34,636 nucleotides of DNA from Myxococcota bacterium (GTDB lineage: Bacteria; Myxococcota_A; Bradymonadia; UBA7976; UBA1532), in the NCBI GenBank assembly GCA_023150895.1, contig JAKLJY010000090.1:1-34636 (forward strand), given 5' to 3'. Below, in pieces: positions 18,847-25,905 of the stretch. The position numbers and the translations under genes were made by a program. Position 1 is the first letter of the stretch. Every line of letters begins with the position of its first letter. The notes beneath the pieces were generated by a model, which saw only the letters and a program-made list of their open reading frames with translations, was not told the origin of the DNA and ran no database searches.

Positions 18847-20055
18847 TCACGCGTCGAATCCGAGGAGCTGGTGTCTGACCTGGCGGTCGAGGCGCTCGAG
18901 GAGGGCCGGACCGTCGTGGGCGTCGCCCGCGGCCTCGGCGGCGCCGACGCTCTCCCGCACGAGGAACATCAGGAACTGCACGTACTCGGAGAGCCCGCGG
19001 CGCAGGAGCCGCATCTTCTCCTTGGCCTGGCTGATCTTCAGGTTCGTGAAGATGCGCTCGGGGGGCAGGCGCCCGTCCGCGGCCGGGACGACGCCGTCGA
19101 AGAGCTCGCCGAGGACGGGGTCGAGGTCGTCGAAGAACGTGTCGATGCCCTGCGGCGTCAGGCCGCCGGGGCCGACCTCGCGCAGGGCGGCATCGATGAG
19201 GCGGATGGCCTCGTTGTAGGCCGCGACGATGGTGCTCACGGATACGGTCGCCTGGGTCACGGCGAGATCGAAGCTCGCCTCGAGGGAGGCCGCCGTAACG
19301 AGGCCGACCTTCAGGAGATGATGCAGAATCCGCGTCGACTCGAACTCGCCGAGGCCGCTGTCGACGCAGACCTGCGAGACGGTCCGCCGTCCGTCGACGA
19401 GGTCGTACATGCGACGCTCGAGGTCCGTCAGCGTGACCCCGGCCTCGTGCCGGTGGCGCACGAGCAGGCGGTCCGGCGGCGGCAGCTCGCCGCGCAGATG
19501 CTCCATCTCGTCCTTGCGGCGCAGCCCCTCGAGCAGCACGTGCTGCGTGTTCAGGGCGGTCCGGTTCGGGACCTGTGCCGGGTCGAAGTGGGCGATCGTC
19601 AGCTCGCCCGTGTTGACGAGCAGCACCGTGAAGAGGATCTCCTCGATCTGCGACTTGACGACCCGCCACAGATCCTTGGGGCTGAGGAGCCCGCGGCTGA
19701 TCAGGACGTTGCCGATCCGGCGGTTCGGCCCCGCCTCGCGGAGTGCCTGCTCCATCTTGTCACGCGGCACGAGGCCGAGCCGCAGGACGATATTGCCGAA
19801 GCGGTCCTCCGGCTGATTGCTGGCGGCCGCGATGACGCTGCCCTGATGGAAGTAGATCGACTTGCGGAGCGGGCCGCTGACCACCGTCAGCACGCCCGTG
19901 CGACGCGTCTCGCTGATGAAGTTCACGAGGTCGATGACCGTCGAGGCGTCTTCGATGATCGCGTGCAGGTAGACCTGGGGTGTCGTCTCGCGCTGTCCCG
20001 GACGGACGAGGAGCGCGGTCTTGGCCTGGGCTTCGGCGGGCGTGGGGAGTGCCAT
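18847..20055 (-). CDS. DUF4388 (PatA N-terminus-like) protein
   Basis: This 402-residue cytoplasmic protein starts with a DUF4388 region (about 28-130; LVNFISETRRTGVLTVVSG followed by KSIYFHQGSVIAAASN). A helical segment then resembles the effector-like second half seen in such proteins (NRRIGNVLISRGLLSPKDLW). A possible winged-helix part follows (about 215-265; LERRMYDLVDGRRTVSQVC). The rest is alpha-helical. DUF4388 occurs with gliding and development regulators in myxobacteria and with PatA in cyanobacteria; its molecular function is not established. The start at 20055 has GAGAG upstream, and the gene lies 26 nt before the K+ channel gene. I would call it a signalling protein of unknown role. 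Confidence 0.8.
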   Translation of the reverse strand: MALPTPAEAQAKTALLVRPGQRETTPQVYLHAIIEDASTVIDLVNFISETRRTGVLTVVSGPLRKSIYFHQGSVIAAASNQPEDRFGNIVLRLGLVPRDKMEQALREAGPNRRIGNVLISRGLLSPKDLWRVVKSQIEEILFTVLLVNTGELTIAHFDPAQVPNRTALNTQHVLLEGLRRKDEMEHLRGELPPPDRLLVRHRHEAGVTLTDLERRMYDLVDGRRTVSQVCVDSGLGEFESTRILHHLLKVGLVTAASLEASFDLAVTQATVSVSTIVAAYNEAIRLIDAALREVGPGGLTPQGIDTFFDDLDPVLGELFDGVVPAADGRLPPERIFTNLKISQAKEKMRLLRRGLSEYVQFLMFLVRESVGAAEAAGDAHDGPALLERLDRQVRHQLLGFDA

Positions 20056-20144
20056 GCCACTCTCATCGGCCGGAACCGGGGGTGACCTGAAGGGGGGGCG
20101 GCCGGCGGCTACGAAGCCGATGCGGCCGGGCTCGGGGACCGTGA

Positions 20145-20150
20145 TACAGT
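20145..20150 (+). promoter_or_regulatory. Candidate -10 element, possible leaderless start
   Basis: TACAGT (TANNNT type) ends exactly 6 nt before the ATG at 20157. The only purine-rich stretch (GAAGG) is one base from the ATG, too close for normal Shine-Dalgarno use. Confidence 0.3.
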
Positions 20151-20156
20151 GAAGGT

Positions 20157-22070
20157 ATGTCCTCCAGCAAAAAGACGCCCGCGGGCGCCTCGAAACCCGC
20201 GGCGCCATTGCCCGACGAGGCGTTCCGCCGCGCATTTCACCAACAGCGCCTGACCCTCGTCCGCTCGCACGGCGTCGAGGCGTATGACCAGGGCGAGGTC
20301 CTCTATCAATGCGGCCATTGCGGGGCCCCGACGGTCGTACGCGATGCCTTTTATGGTCGGGAGCCCGCCGGACCCGTCGAGGTCTTCGCCGCCTCGCTCG
20401 CCGAGCGGTGGTTTCCGGCGCGCGCCAGCCTGCGCGTCGAGGCCTGTTCGAAGTGCGGGGCACCCGGTCCGCAAGCCGCCACCCGGGCGCTGTACGCCCA
20501 CGCCCTGCCCGAGGTCGGGTTCGACATCGCCTGGGAGGTCGAGCCCACCGGACCGCTACTGAGGGAGATCGACCCCGACGAGGCGCCCGCCGCCGCCGTG
20601 ACGCGGTGCTGGCGGATGGACGCGCGGGGCAAGGTCACCCGCATTCCGCCCGCCCGCTCCGAGCTCGACTTCCGGGACCAGACCGGGACGTTCTTCGACT
20701 TGCGGGCGGGCTGGCGAGCCCTCGTCGAGGTCTACCAGCGCCAGACCGGGGAGCGGCGCGGGACGACGGTGATCGCCGAGGTGCAGTCCGGCTACGTGAT
20801 CGGGGTGCGCGCGGGGCAACCCGGCGACCCCGATCCGGCGGCGCGGCACGATCCCCACCTCGAGGCCCACTTCGGGCGCTTCGAGCGCCGCACGTACGAC
20901 ATGCTCGAGTTTCTCGGCCGTATGGATCCGGCGAGCACGCCGTTCGTGGGCGAACTCTTCGACGAGTGGCTCGGCGAGGCTGCCCCCGCCGTCGCCGCCG
21001 GGACGCTCGAGCTCTTCATCCTGGCCGACTCGTCGGAGTACCTGGCCTGCATCGAGGACTTCTGCGCGCACCGCGGCGTCGCGGTCGAGTGGATTGACCC
21101 GGAGAACGACCTGCGCGTCGCGTTTCACCTCGACGATCTGCGTATCGAGGCGGCGTTCGCGTACCCGTTCCTGCGGACGCTGCACACCGCCCGCACGTTC
21201 CACGCCGGCGCGCGCCTGTTCTACGCGCCCATCGTGACGGCGCTCGAGGACGCCGCGGACATCCTGGAGATCGTCCGGCAGGAACTGGCGGGCGGCGCCT
21301 TCACCGTCGACGTCCTCGACGGGGCGCTCCTGCGGATCCGGGAGGCGACGGAAGGTCGCGAAATCGGGCGCTGGAACCTGATGACCATCGCGGGGCGGTT
21401 GGCCTTCCGCAGTCAGGAAGGCGTCACGGCCCTGCTCAACCTGCTGGGATACGACCGCGAAACGCGGCGCTTCCGGCCGGCTCGCGTGTCGCTGTCGCAG
21501 TGTCCGCTCTGCGGCGAACCCGCGCGCATCGGCAAGGTGTTGCGGCCGACGGCCCTGGCGGACGTCGATCGGGCGACGCTCGTCGGCGCCGACGTCGGCG
21601 AGCACTTCCTGTATTTCACGCACGAGTGCGCCGTGCATTCGACGCCCGTCCAGCCCGGCCCCGGACGCTCCCTGACGGCCCTCGAAGCCGCCTGGGACGA
21701 GGGGCAGGACGCCGCGCGCCTCGTCCTCGTCGACGCGCGTCCGCTGACGCTGGGCAGCGTGCCCGCGACGTTGCTCGTGGGCTTCGAGGTCGGGTCGCTG
21801 GTGCTCGAACCGGCGCGATTGAAACGTGCGCTCGAGCGCGTGGAGCACGACGGCGTGCCCTGCGAGGGCCTCGTGTCGGCGTATGCATTCTTCCCGGATG
21901 CGCTGGTCGTGGCGGCCTCGCCCCTGAACGCCGGGGCCCGGCGCGATGCGCGTCTCGTCGCGCTCGAGGCCGTGCAGCCGAGGTTCCCGGCGCGGGTCTG
22001 GCCGCTGGACGTCGCCCGCAAGGTCGCGCTGCCCCCGGAGGGACGCGGCGAGGTGGAGCGACCGGCGTGA
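20157..22070 (+). CDS. Protein of unknown function with zinc-ribbon-like cysteine pairs
   Basis: I do not recognise this 637-residue protein. It has no signal peptide or TM helix and should be cytoplasmic. Cysteine pairs C52-x2-C55 and C97-x2-C100 could form one zinc ribbon, like the CpXC family (inference). A second possible metal site is C449-x2-C452 with C491 and H494. The middle part (about 170-440) is acidic and alpha/beta without a known motif. Its nearest features are a minus-strand DUF4388 gene, diverging across 101 nt, and a small membrane protein downstream that overlaps its stop (GTGA). That overlap suggests one operon. The C-terminal half contains long hydrophobic strands (for example VPATLLVGFEVGSLVLEPA). 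Confidence 0.85.
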   Translation: MSSSKKTPAGASKPAAPLPDEAFRRAFHQQRLTLVRSHGVEAYDQGEVLYQCGHCGAPTVVRDAFYGREPAGPVEVFAASLAERWFPARASLRVEACSKCGAPGPQAATRALYAHALPEVGFDIAWEVEPTGPLLREIDPDEAPAAAVTRCWRMDARGKVTRIPPARSELDFRDQTGTFFDLRAGWRALVEVYQRQTGERRGTTVIAEVQSGYVIGVRAGQPGDPDPAARHDPHLEAHFGRFERRTYDMLEFLGRMDPASTPFVGELFDEWLGEAAPAVAAGTLELFILADSSEYLACIEDFCAHRGVAVEWIDPENDLRVAFHLDDLRIEAAFAYPFLRTLHTARTFHAGARLFYAPIVTALEDAADILEIVRQELAGGAFTVDVLDGALLRIREATEGREIGRWNLMTIAGRLAFRSQEGVTALLNLLGYDRETRRFRPARVSLSQCPLCGEPARIGKVLRPTALADVDRATLVGADVGEHFLYFTHECAVHSTPVQPGPGRSLTALEAAWDEGQDAARLVLVDARPLTLGSVPATLLVGFEVGSLVLEPARLKRALERVEHDGVPCEGLVSAYAFFPDALVVAASPLNAGARRDARLVALEAVQPRFPARVWPLDVARKVALPPEGRGEVERPA

Positions 22071-22465
22071 CGGGGGCGCCGGCAGGCCGGCTCGCCGCGG
22101 CCTTGGTCGTGGGGGCGTGCCTCTCGCTCGGTGCGCGATCGGCTCGGGCCGCCGAGCCCGGTATCGATGCCGCGGCACCGGCGGCGCCGGTGGTCCCGAC
22201 GACCGCGTACGATCACAGCCTGGATCCACCGCCGCCCCCGCCGCGGCTCGCCGCGAAGCTGCTGATCGGGGGGGGCGCCGGTTTCATCCTCGGCGGCTTC
22301 GTCGGGACGGTCGTCAGCCCCGGCTGCGCGACACACGACGCGCGAGGCGGGTGTCTCGACGCCCGCGGCAGTCATCCGGTGTTCCCGGTGATGATGGCCG
22401 CGGGCCTCGTGCTGACCGTGGTCGGCAGTGCGTTGTGGCGGCAGGACGCGCCGGCGCCGCCCTGA
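22067..22465 (+). CDS. Small membrane protein with signal peptide, unknown function
   Basis: This 132-residue product starts with GTG inside the stop codon region of the upstream gene (GTGA, 4-nt overlap). It has a signal-like N-terminus (about 1-29, ending ARSARAAEP), a Pro-rich stretch (PPPPPP near 55), a hydrophobic helix (about 62-82, rich in Gly) and a second one (about 105-125). A short loop between them holds two cysteines (C88, C97). No family is recognised. Coupled translation ties it to the 637-residue unknown protein. Confidence 0.7.
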   Translation: MTGAPAGRLAAALVVGACLSLGARSARAAEPGIDAAAPAAPVVPTTAYDHSLDPPPPPPRLAAKLLIGGGAGFILGGFVGTVVSPGCATHDARGGCLDARGSHPVFPVMMAAGLVLTVVGSALWRQDAPAPP

Positions 22466-22501
22466 ACCGAGGTCCTGAATCCGCGCGCCGGGCGTCGATG
22501 G

Positions 22502-22507
22502 TAGAAT
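22502..22507 (+). promoter_or_regulatory. Candidate -10 element, possible leaderless start
   Basis: TAGAAT (5 of 6 to TATAAT) ends 6 nt before the ATG at 22514, where it would place transcription at the start codon. No -35 match lies at 17 nt. A GGGG stretch is too close to the ATG for a normal ribosome binding site. Confidence 0.35.
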
Positions 22508-22513
22508 GGGGCG

Positions 22514-23008
22514 ATGGACGATCAGACCGAAACCGACGAGACACAGCTCGACCCCACCCTCTGGAAGAAGAACGGGTGGATCGCGCGGGTCGAGAAGAAC
22601 GAAAACGACGACGGCTGGGCCGTGTCGATGACCCGCGTCGGCGACAGCGAGCCGGCCCTGGTCGGCCCGTGGACGATGGGGCGGGACAAGAAGAACCCCA
22701 AGCCGCTCAACCCGGCCGACTTCGCCACCCTGGTCAAGACGGCGAGCGAGGTGCTCGAGCGCGCCACGGCGCAGGCGCGCGCGCGGCTCCGGCAACGCCT
22801 GAGCATCGCGGCGCCCGACGGCGCCCGTTGGCGCGTGGTGCTCGACATCGAGCCCGACGAAGACGAGCCGACGGCGACGCTCACGGCCGTCGACGAGGCG
22901 ACGGGCGAGACGGTCTGGCGACGCGCGGTGCCGCCCGGTTTCACGCTCAGCGCCCGGGCCGTCGCGCAGCTCCTCTCCGATGGCGCGGATCCAGCGCCCG
23001 GCGAGTGA
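22514..23008 (+). CDS. Hypothetical acidic cytoplasmic protein
   Basis: This 164-residue protein has no signal peptide, TM helix or motif that I recognise. Its N-terminus is charged (MDDQTETDETQLDP). A segment GWAVSMTRVGDSEPALVGPW looks like a small beta-sheet region. A helical part with alternating Arg/Ala follows (about 78-97), and an acidic stretch (about 112-118) precedes a final strand-helix. The gene is 48 nt after the small membrane protein on the same strand and could be in the same operon or have its own promoter (TAGAAT at 22502). It converges with the secreted-protein gene ending at 23072. Confidence 0.75.
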   Translation: MDDQTETDETQLDPTLWKKNGWIARVEKNENDDGWAVSMTRVGDSEPALVGPWTMGRDKKNPKPLNPADFATLVKTASEVLERATAQARARLRQRLSIAAPDGARWRVVLDIEPDEDEPTATLTAVDEATGETVWRRAVPPGFTLSARAVAQLLSDGADPAPGE

Positions 23009-23071
23009 ACGCTCGGCCGTCGGGGGCGGCGGGCATCGGTCGGGCACCCGAGGGGGCGCGCAGGCGGCGCC

Positions 23072-24112
23072 TCACCAGGCGAGGCAGCGCGCTCGACAGT
23101 TCGTCACCCGGTTGTTGCTCGTGGGATCGCCCTGTGCCTGCAGGACGAGGTTGCCATTGCTCGGAAAGATCGCGCAGTTCTGGGTGTAGTTGTCGCCGTA
23201 GTCGGTGAACAGCACGTTGGTCAGAAAGCAGGCGTGGCGGCCGTCGTTCGGGGCCAGAAACAGGGCCTGGCTCTGCAGGACGCCGACCGTCGAGACGGCC
23301 GCGCCGAAGCCGTCCTGCATGTTCTGGAGCCCGGCGAAGGGCCGTGCGCCCCCGAACGTGATCTCGACCTCGGGAGACAGGGCCAGGGGCCCTCGGATCT
23401 GGACGGCCTGCCCGGCGGAGGACAGCACGAGCCCGCCCCCCGCGCCGTTTGCGGTGAGGGGCGCGGGTTGTCCGTTTGCGCCCACTGCCTGCAGCCCGGA
23501 CGAGGTGACGGTCAGCGCACCGCCCCCCGGCTGCTCGACGGCGAGGGCGCCGGCATGGACGTCCGTCGCGTCGAGGCGCCCGGCAAAGGCGGTGACGGCC
23601 GACAGCGTCTGCGTGTCCACCGTCTCCGCGGTCAGCGTGCCCGCGGCGATGTCCCGCTGGAGCGTGAAGATCGCCTGCGGCGCGGGGCTGATGCTCTGAC
23701 GGCCGAGTGTCGTGTATCGCTGGCCGGCGTCGTCGTAGACGGCGACCTCGAGGTGGAGCTGCTCGCCCCGCCGCAACAGGGGCGCGAGGTCGCGCGGCTG
23801 ACCGGCGCCCGCCGGGCGCCCGAGGCGAACCTGGAAGGCACCGTTGCGCACGGAGACCTCCGGGTGGACCTCCTGCCAGGCGCACGTCGGCGCGACCGAC
23901 GCATCACACGGGTCGTCCTCCGCCGCGACGGGGGCGTCGGCCGTGGTGTAGACCCGAAAGCGGAGCCGCGCCTGGCCCTGGACCGGCGCACCGTCCCGAT
24001 CCAGAAAGCCGCTGTACGGGACGACCTGCGAGACGGGCTCGGCCTGCGCGCTCGTGGTGGTCAGAGTCGCCGAGACGAGCACGATCGAGTTCAGGCGGCG
24101 CCGGATGCGCAT
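23072..24112 (-). CDS. Secreted protein with N-terminal beta-sandwich-like domain
   Basis: This 346-residue protein has a signal peptide (MRIRRR n-region, hydrophobic core, cleavage near 24). The next about 100 residues show a pattern frequent in secreted proteins of Myxococcota and relatives: VPYSGFLDRDGAPVQGQARL, then a WQEV strand, then VRNGAFQVRLG. This is probably an adhesive or structural beta-domain. The rest is Ala/Gly/Thr-rich with repeated short strands (about 150-270), like a fibre or tail-like region, and the C-terminal 60 residues contain five cysteines (CFLTN, NCAIF, NCRARC). The start at 24112 has AGGGG about 10 nt upstream. It is the last gene of the minus-strand block of exported proteins. 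The function is unknown. Confidence 0.8.
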   Translation of the reverse strand: MRIRRRLNSIVLVSATLTTTSAQAEPVSQVVPYSGFLDRDGAPVQGQARLRFRVYTTADAPVAAEDDPCDASVAPTCAWQEVHPEVSVRNGAFQVRLGRPAGAGQPRDLAPLLRRGEQLHLEVAVYDDAGQRYTTLGRQSISPAPQAIFTLQRDIAAGTLTAETVDTQTLSAVTAFAGRLDATDVHAGALAVEQPGGGALTVTSSGLQAVGANGQPAPLTANGAGGGLVLSSAGQAVQIRGPLALSPEVEITFGGARPFAGLQNMQDGFGAAVSTVGVLQSQALFLAPNDGRHACFLTNVLFTDYGDNYTQNCAIFPSNGNLVLQAQGDPTSNNRVTNCRARCLAW

Positions 24113-24249
24113 TTTGGGCACCCCTGTCCGGGCAGGCACCCGGGAGGTGACACGGCGAACGGGGATGTACGGAAGAAGTCAGGAGTTACCATGACCCCAT
24201 CCTGCAGGGCAATCCGGCCTGCCCGCCGCACACACCGACGAAAGACGAA

Positions 24250-25314
24250 TCACATCGTCCCGGAGTAGTACACCGTCGGTTTGCCCGGTTCGTCGTTGGG
24301 CACGCTGACGGTCAGGCGGCCGTCTTGTACGCAGAAGGGCAGGCGCTTGGTCTCGCCGTCCTGGGTCTGGACGATCTCGTTGCCCTCGACCACGTAGTCC
24401 GAGACGTCCGTCTCGTCGTCCGTGTCGACGTCGGTTTTGGTGCAGTCGCAGGTCTCGGCGGTCTCTTCACACGTCCAGCCCTCTTCCTCGTCGGCAATCA
24501 GCGCGCAGGGCTGGCCGCCAATACAGGACTTGGGCACGTAGAGCGTGATCGTCGCCGTGCGGGTGGTGCGCGGGGTCAGCTTGCCGTCGGCGAAGGTGAT
24601 GGTGCCGTCGATCTGCAGGTCGATACCGGCCGTGGCGCCCGGGCACTGGCCGTCGAAGGGATCGGACCCGATGCTGCCGTCGCCCGAGCAGATCCGGTCG
24701 ACCGTCCACGTCCCGGTCGGATCGCCGCCGCAGGCCTCGAACGCCGCCGCGACGTCGGCGCATTCGGAGTGAATGATCGCCTCGCCGTCGACGAAGATGA
24801 CCGAGAACCGAGAGAAGTGGGTCACGGGGCCGCTGACGAGCCCGCCTGCCAGCGAAGAGCCCTCGATCTCCACCCAGGCGCCCGCCTCGTACACGGCCAG
24901 GACCGGCTTCTGGCCCTCGGGCACGGTGCCGTCGAAGGCGATGGCGAGCGTGGCCGGGGTGCTGAACGTGGTGCCGTCGGGCCCGAAGTCGTAGACCGGT
25001 GTCGCGCTGCCGTCGACGGGGGCCGCGACGTCGAGGGTGATGGTCGTGTCGGCCCCGAGCGCGCCCGGGGGGATGGCCAGACGGCCCTTGCCGTCCGCCG
25101 CGGCGACCTCGCCGCCCTCCGCCGCGGTGACGGCCACCGTCACGGTCTCACCGGGGACGAATTCGCCCCCGCCGCCGCTGCCGCCGGAAGCGGACGGCCC
25201 GCCGTCTGCCGACGCGTCCTCGTCCGCCTTGTCGCAGCCGGCGACGATCAGCGCCGCCGCGAGCAGGGAAAACAGCCAGGGCGCCCGCTGCATCGAGATT
25301 CGAGAGTTCATCAT
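24250..25314 (-). CDS. Lipoprotein with ZU5-like domain
   Basis: This 354-residue protein has a lipoprotein signal peptide with lipobox VAGC (Cys27), then a Gly/Ser-rich linker. The segment EGGEVAAADGKGRLAIPPGALG (given as a pattern: GG-x-V ... L-x-IPPGAL) is typical of ZU5-like domains found in secreted bacterial proteins. The C-terminal half is Cys-rich (about 10 Cys, for example CADVAAAFEACGG and CEETAETCDC) and acidic, suggesting disulfides and a metal-stabilised surface domain. The ATG at 25314 has GGAAG 6 nt upstream; an in-frame ATG follows at 25311. It lies 105 nt after the small lipoprotein gene on the same strand; no clear promoter is seen in the gap. The role is unknown; surface display is likely. 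Confidence 0.83.
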   Translation of the reverse strand: MMNSRISMQRAPWLFSLLAAALIVAGCDKADEDASADGGPSASGGSGGGGEFVPGETVTVAVTAAEGGEVAAADGKGRLAIPPGALGADTTITLDVAAPVDGSATPVYDFGPDGTTFSTPATLAIAFDGTVPEGQKPVLAVYEAGAWVEIEGSSLAGGLVSGPVTHFSRFSVIFVDGEAIIHSECADVAAAFEACGGDPTGTWTVDRICSGDGSIGSDPFDGQCPGATAGIDLQIDGTITFADGKLTPRTTRTATITLYVPKSCIGGQPCALIADEEEGWTCEETAETCDCTKTDVDTDDETDVSDYVVEGNEIVQTQDGETKRLPFCVQDGRLTVSVPNDEPGKPTVYYSGTM

Positions 25315-25419
25315 GTGCGTCTTCCGTTCGTTTCGCTTCGAGGTGGGTTGCCGAGGGACATACGGGATTGCATGAATGTCGACACGAAACAATTCGGGAT
25401 GCTTCCGACGGCGGGGCCG

Positions 25420-25899
25420 TCAGCGCGTCGGCGGGATCTCGAGCGCGTGCACCTCGCACACCGGCGGCCGCTCGAGCGGGCGACCGTCCGGCCCCTGCGG
25501 GAATGGCTCGTGGGGCCCCGGAGGGACCGGCGGGCGCAGGTCGCAAAGGACCGAGACCACTCGCCCCGCCGCGTCGGCGAGGCGCTCCGCAGGCACGGCG
25601 GCGGACGGCCCGAGGACCACCTCGCCGGCCGCGGTCTGCAGGCGAAATGCGTCGCCGAGATAGGCCCGGACGGACTTCACGGGTGGGATCGGGTCGTGGA
25701 CGAGCAGGCCGACGTGGACCTCGGGCGGCACGCCGCCCTGCGGGGGCCGAGGCAGGTCGCGAGCGCCGCCGCAGGCGAACAGGGCGACCGGAGTGAGCGC
25801 GACGATGAGATGCATGAGCGGGGCGGAGCCTGGGTGCATGGGGTGTATGAGACCGCGCGCCCCGGGGCCACGGTCAATCCCAAATCGACGGGTCGTCAT
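25420..25899 (-). CDS. Small lipoprotein, unknown function
   Basis: This 159-residue protein has a hydrophobic stretch ending in FACGG, a lipobox-like site at Cys43 if the ATG at 25899 is used. That start is 6 nt after the stop of the giant lipoprotein gene and gives positive charges before the hydrophobic core, so I prefer it. Starts at 25839 or 25815 would give a more usual signal-peptide length but lack a basic n-region and a clear RBS. The mature part is Pro-rich with one small alpha/beta region (about 65-120) and two cysteines near the end. Likely co-transcribed with, and possibly translationally coupled to, the giant lipoprotein. Confidence 0.65.
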   Translation of the reverse strand: MTTRRFGIDRGPGARGLIHPMHPGSAPLMHLIVALTPVALFACGGARDLPRPPQGGVPPEVHVGLLVHDPIPPVKSVRAYLGDAFRLQTAAGEVVLGPSAAVPAERLADAAGRVVSVLCDLRPPVPPGPHEPFPQGPDGRPLERPPVCEVHALEIPPTR

Positions 25900-25905
25900 C
25901 GCGGT

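Noticed and set aside
24191-24268. 25-codon plus-strand ORF with an ideal AGGAG-N5-ATG
   Set aside because: The ribosome site is good, but the product is a basic peptide without features, no promoter is visible, and its end overlaps the 3' end of the ZU5-like lipoprotein gene in antisense. Probably chance.
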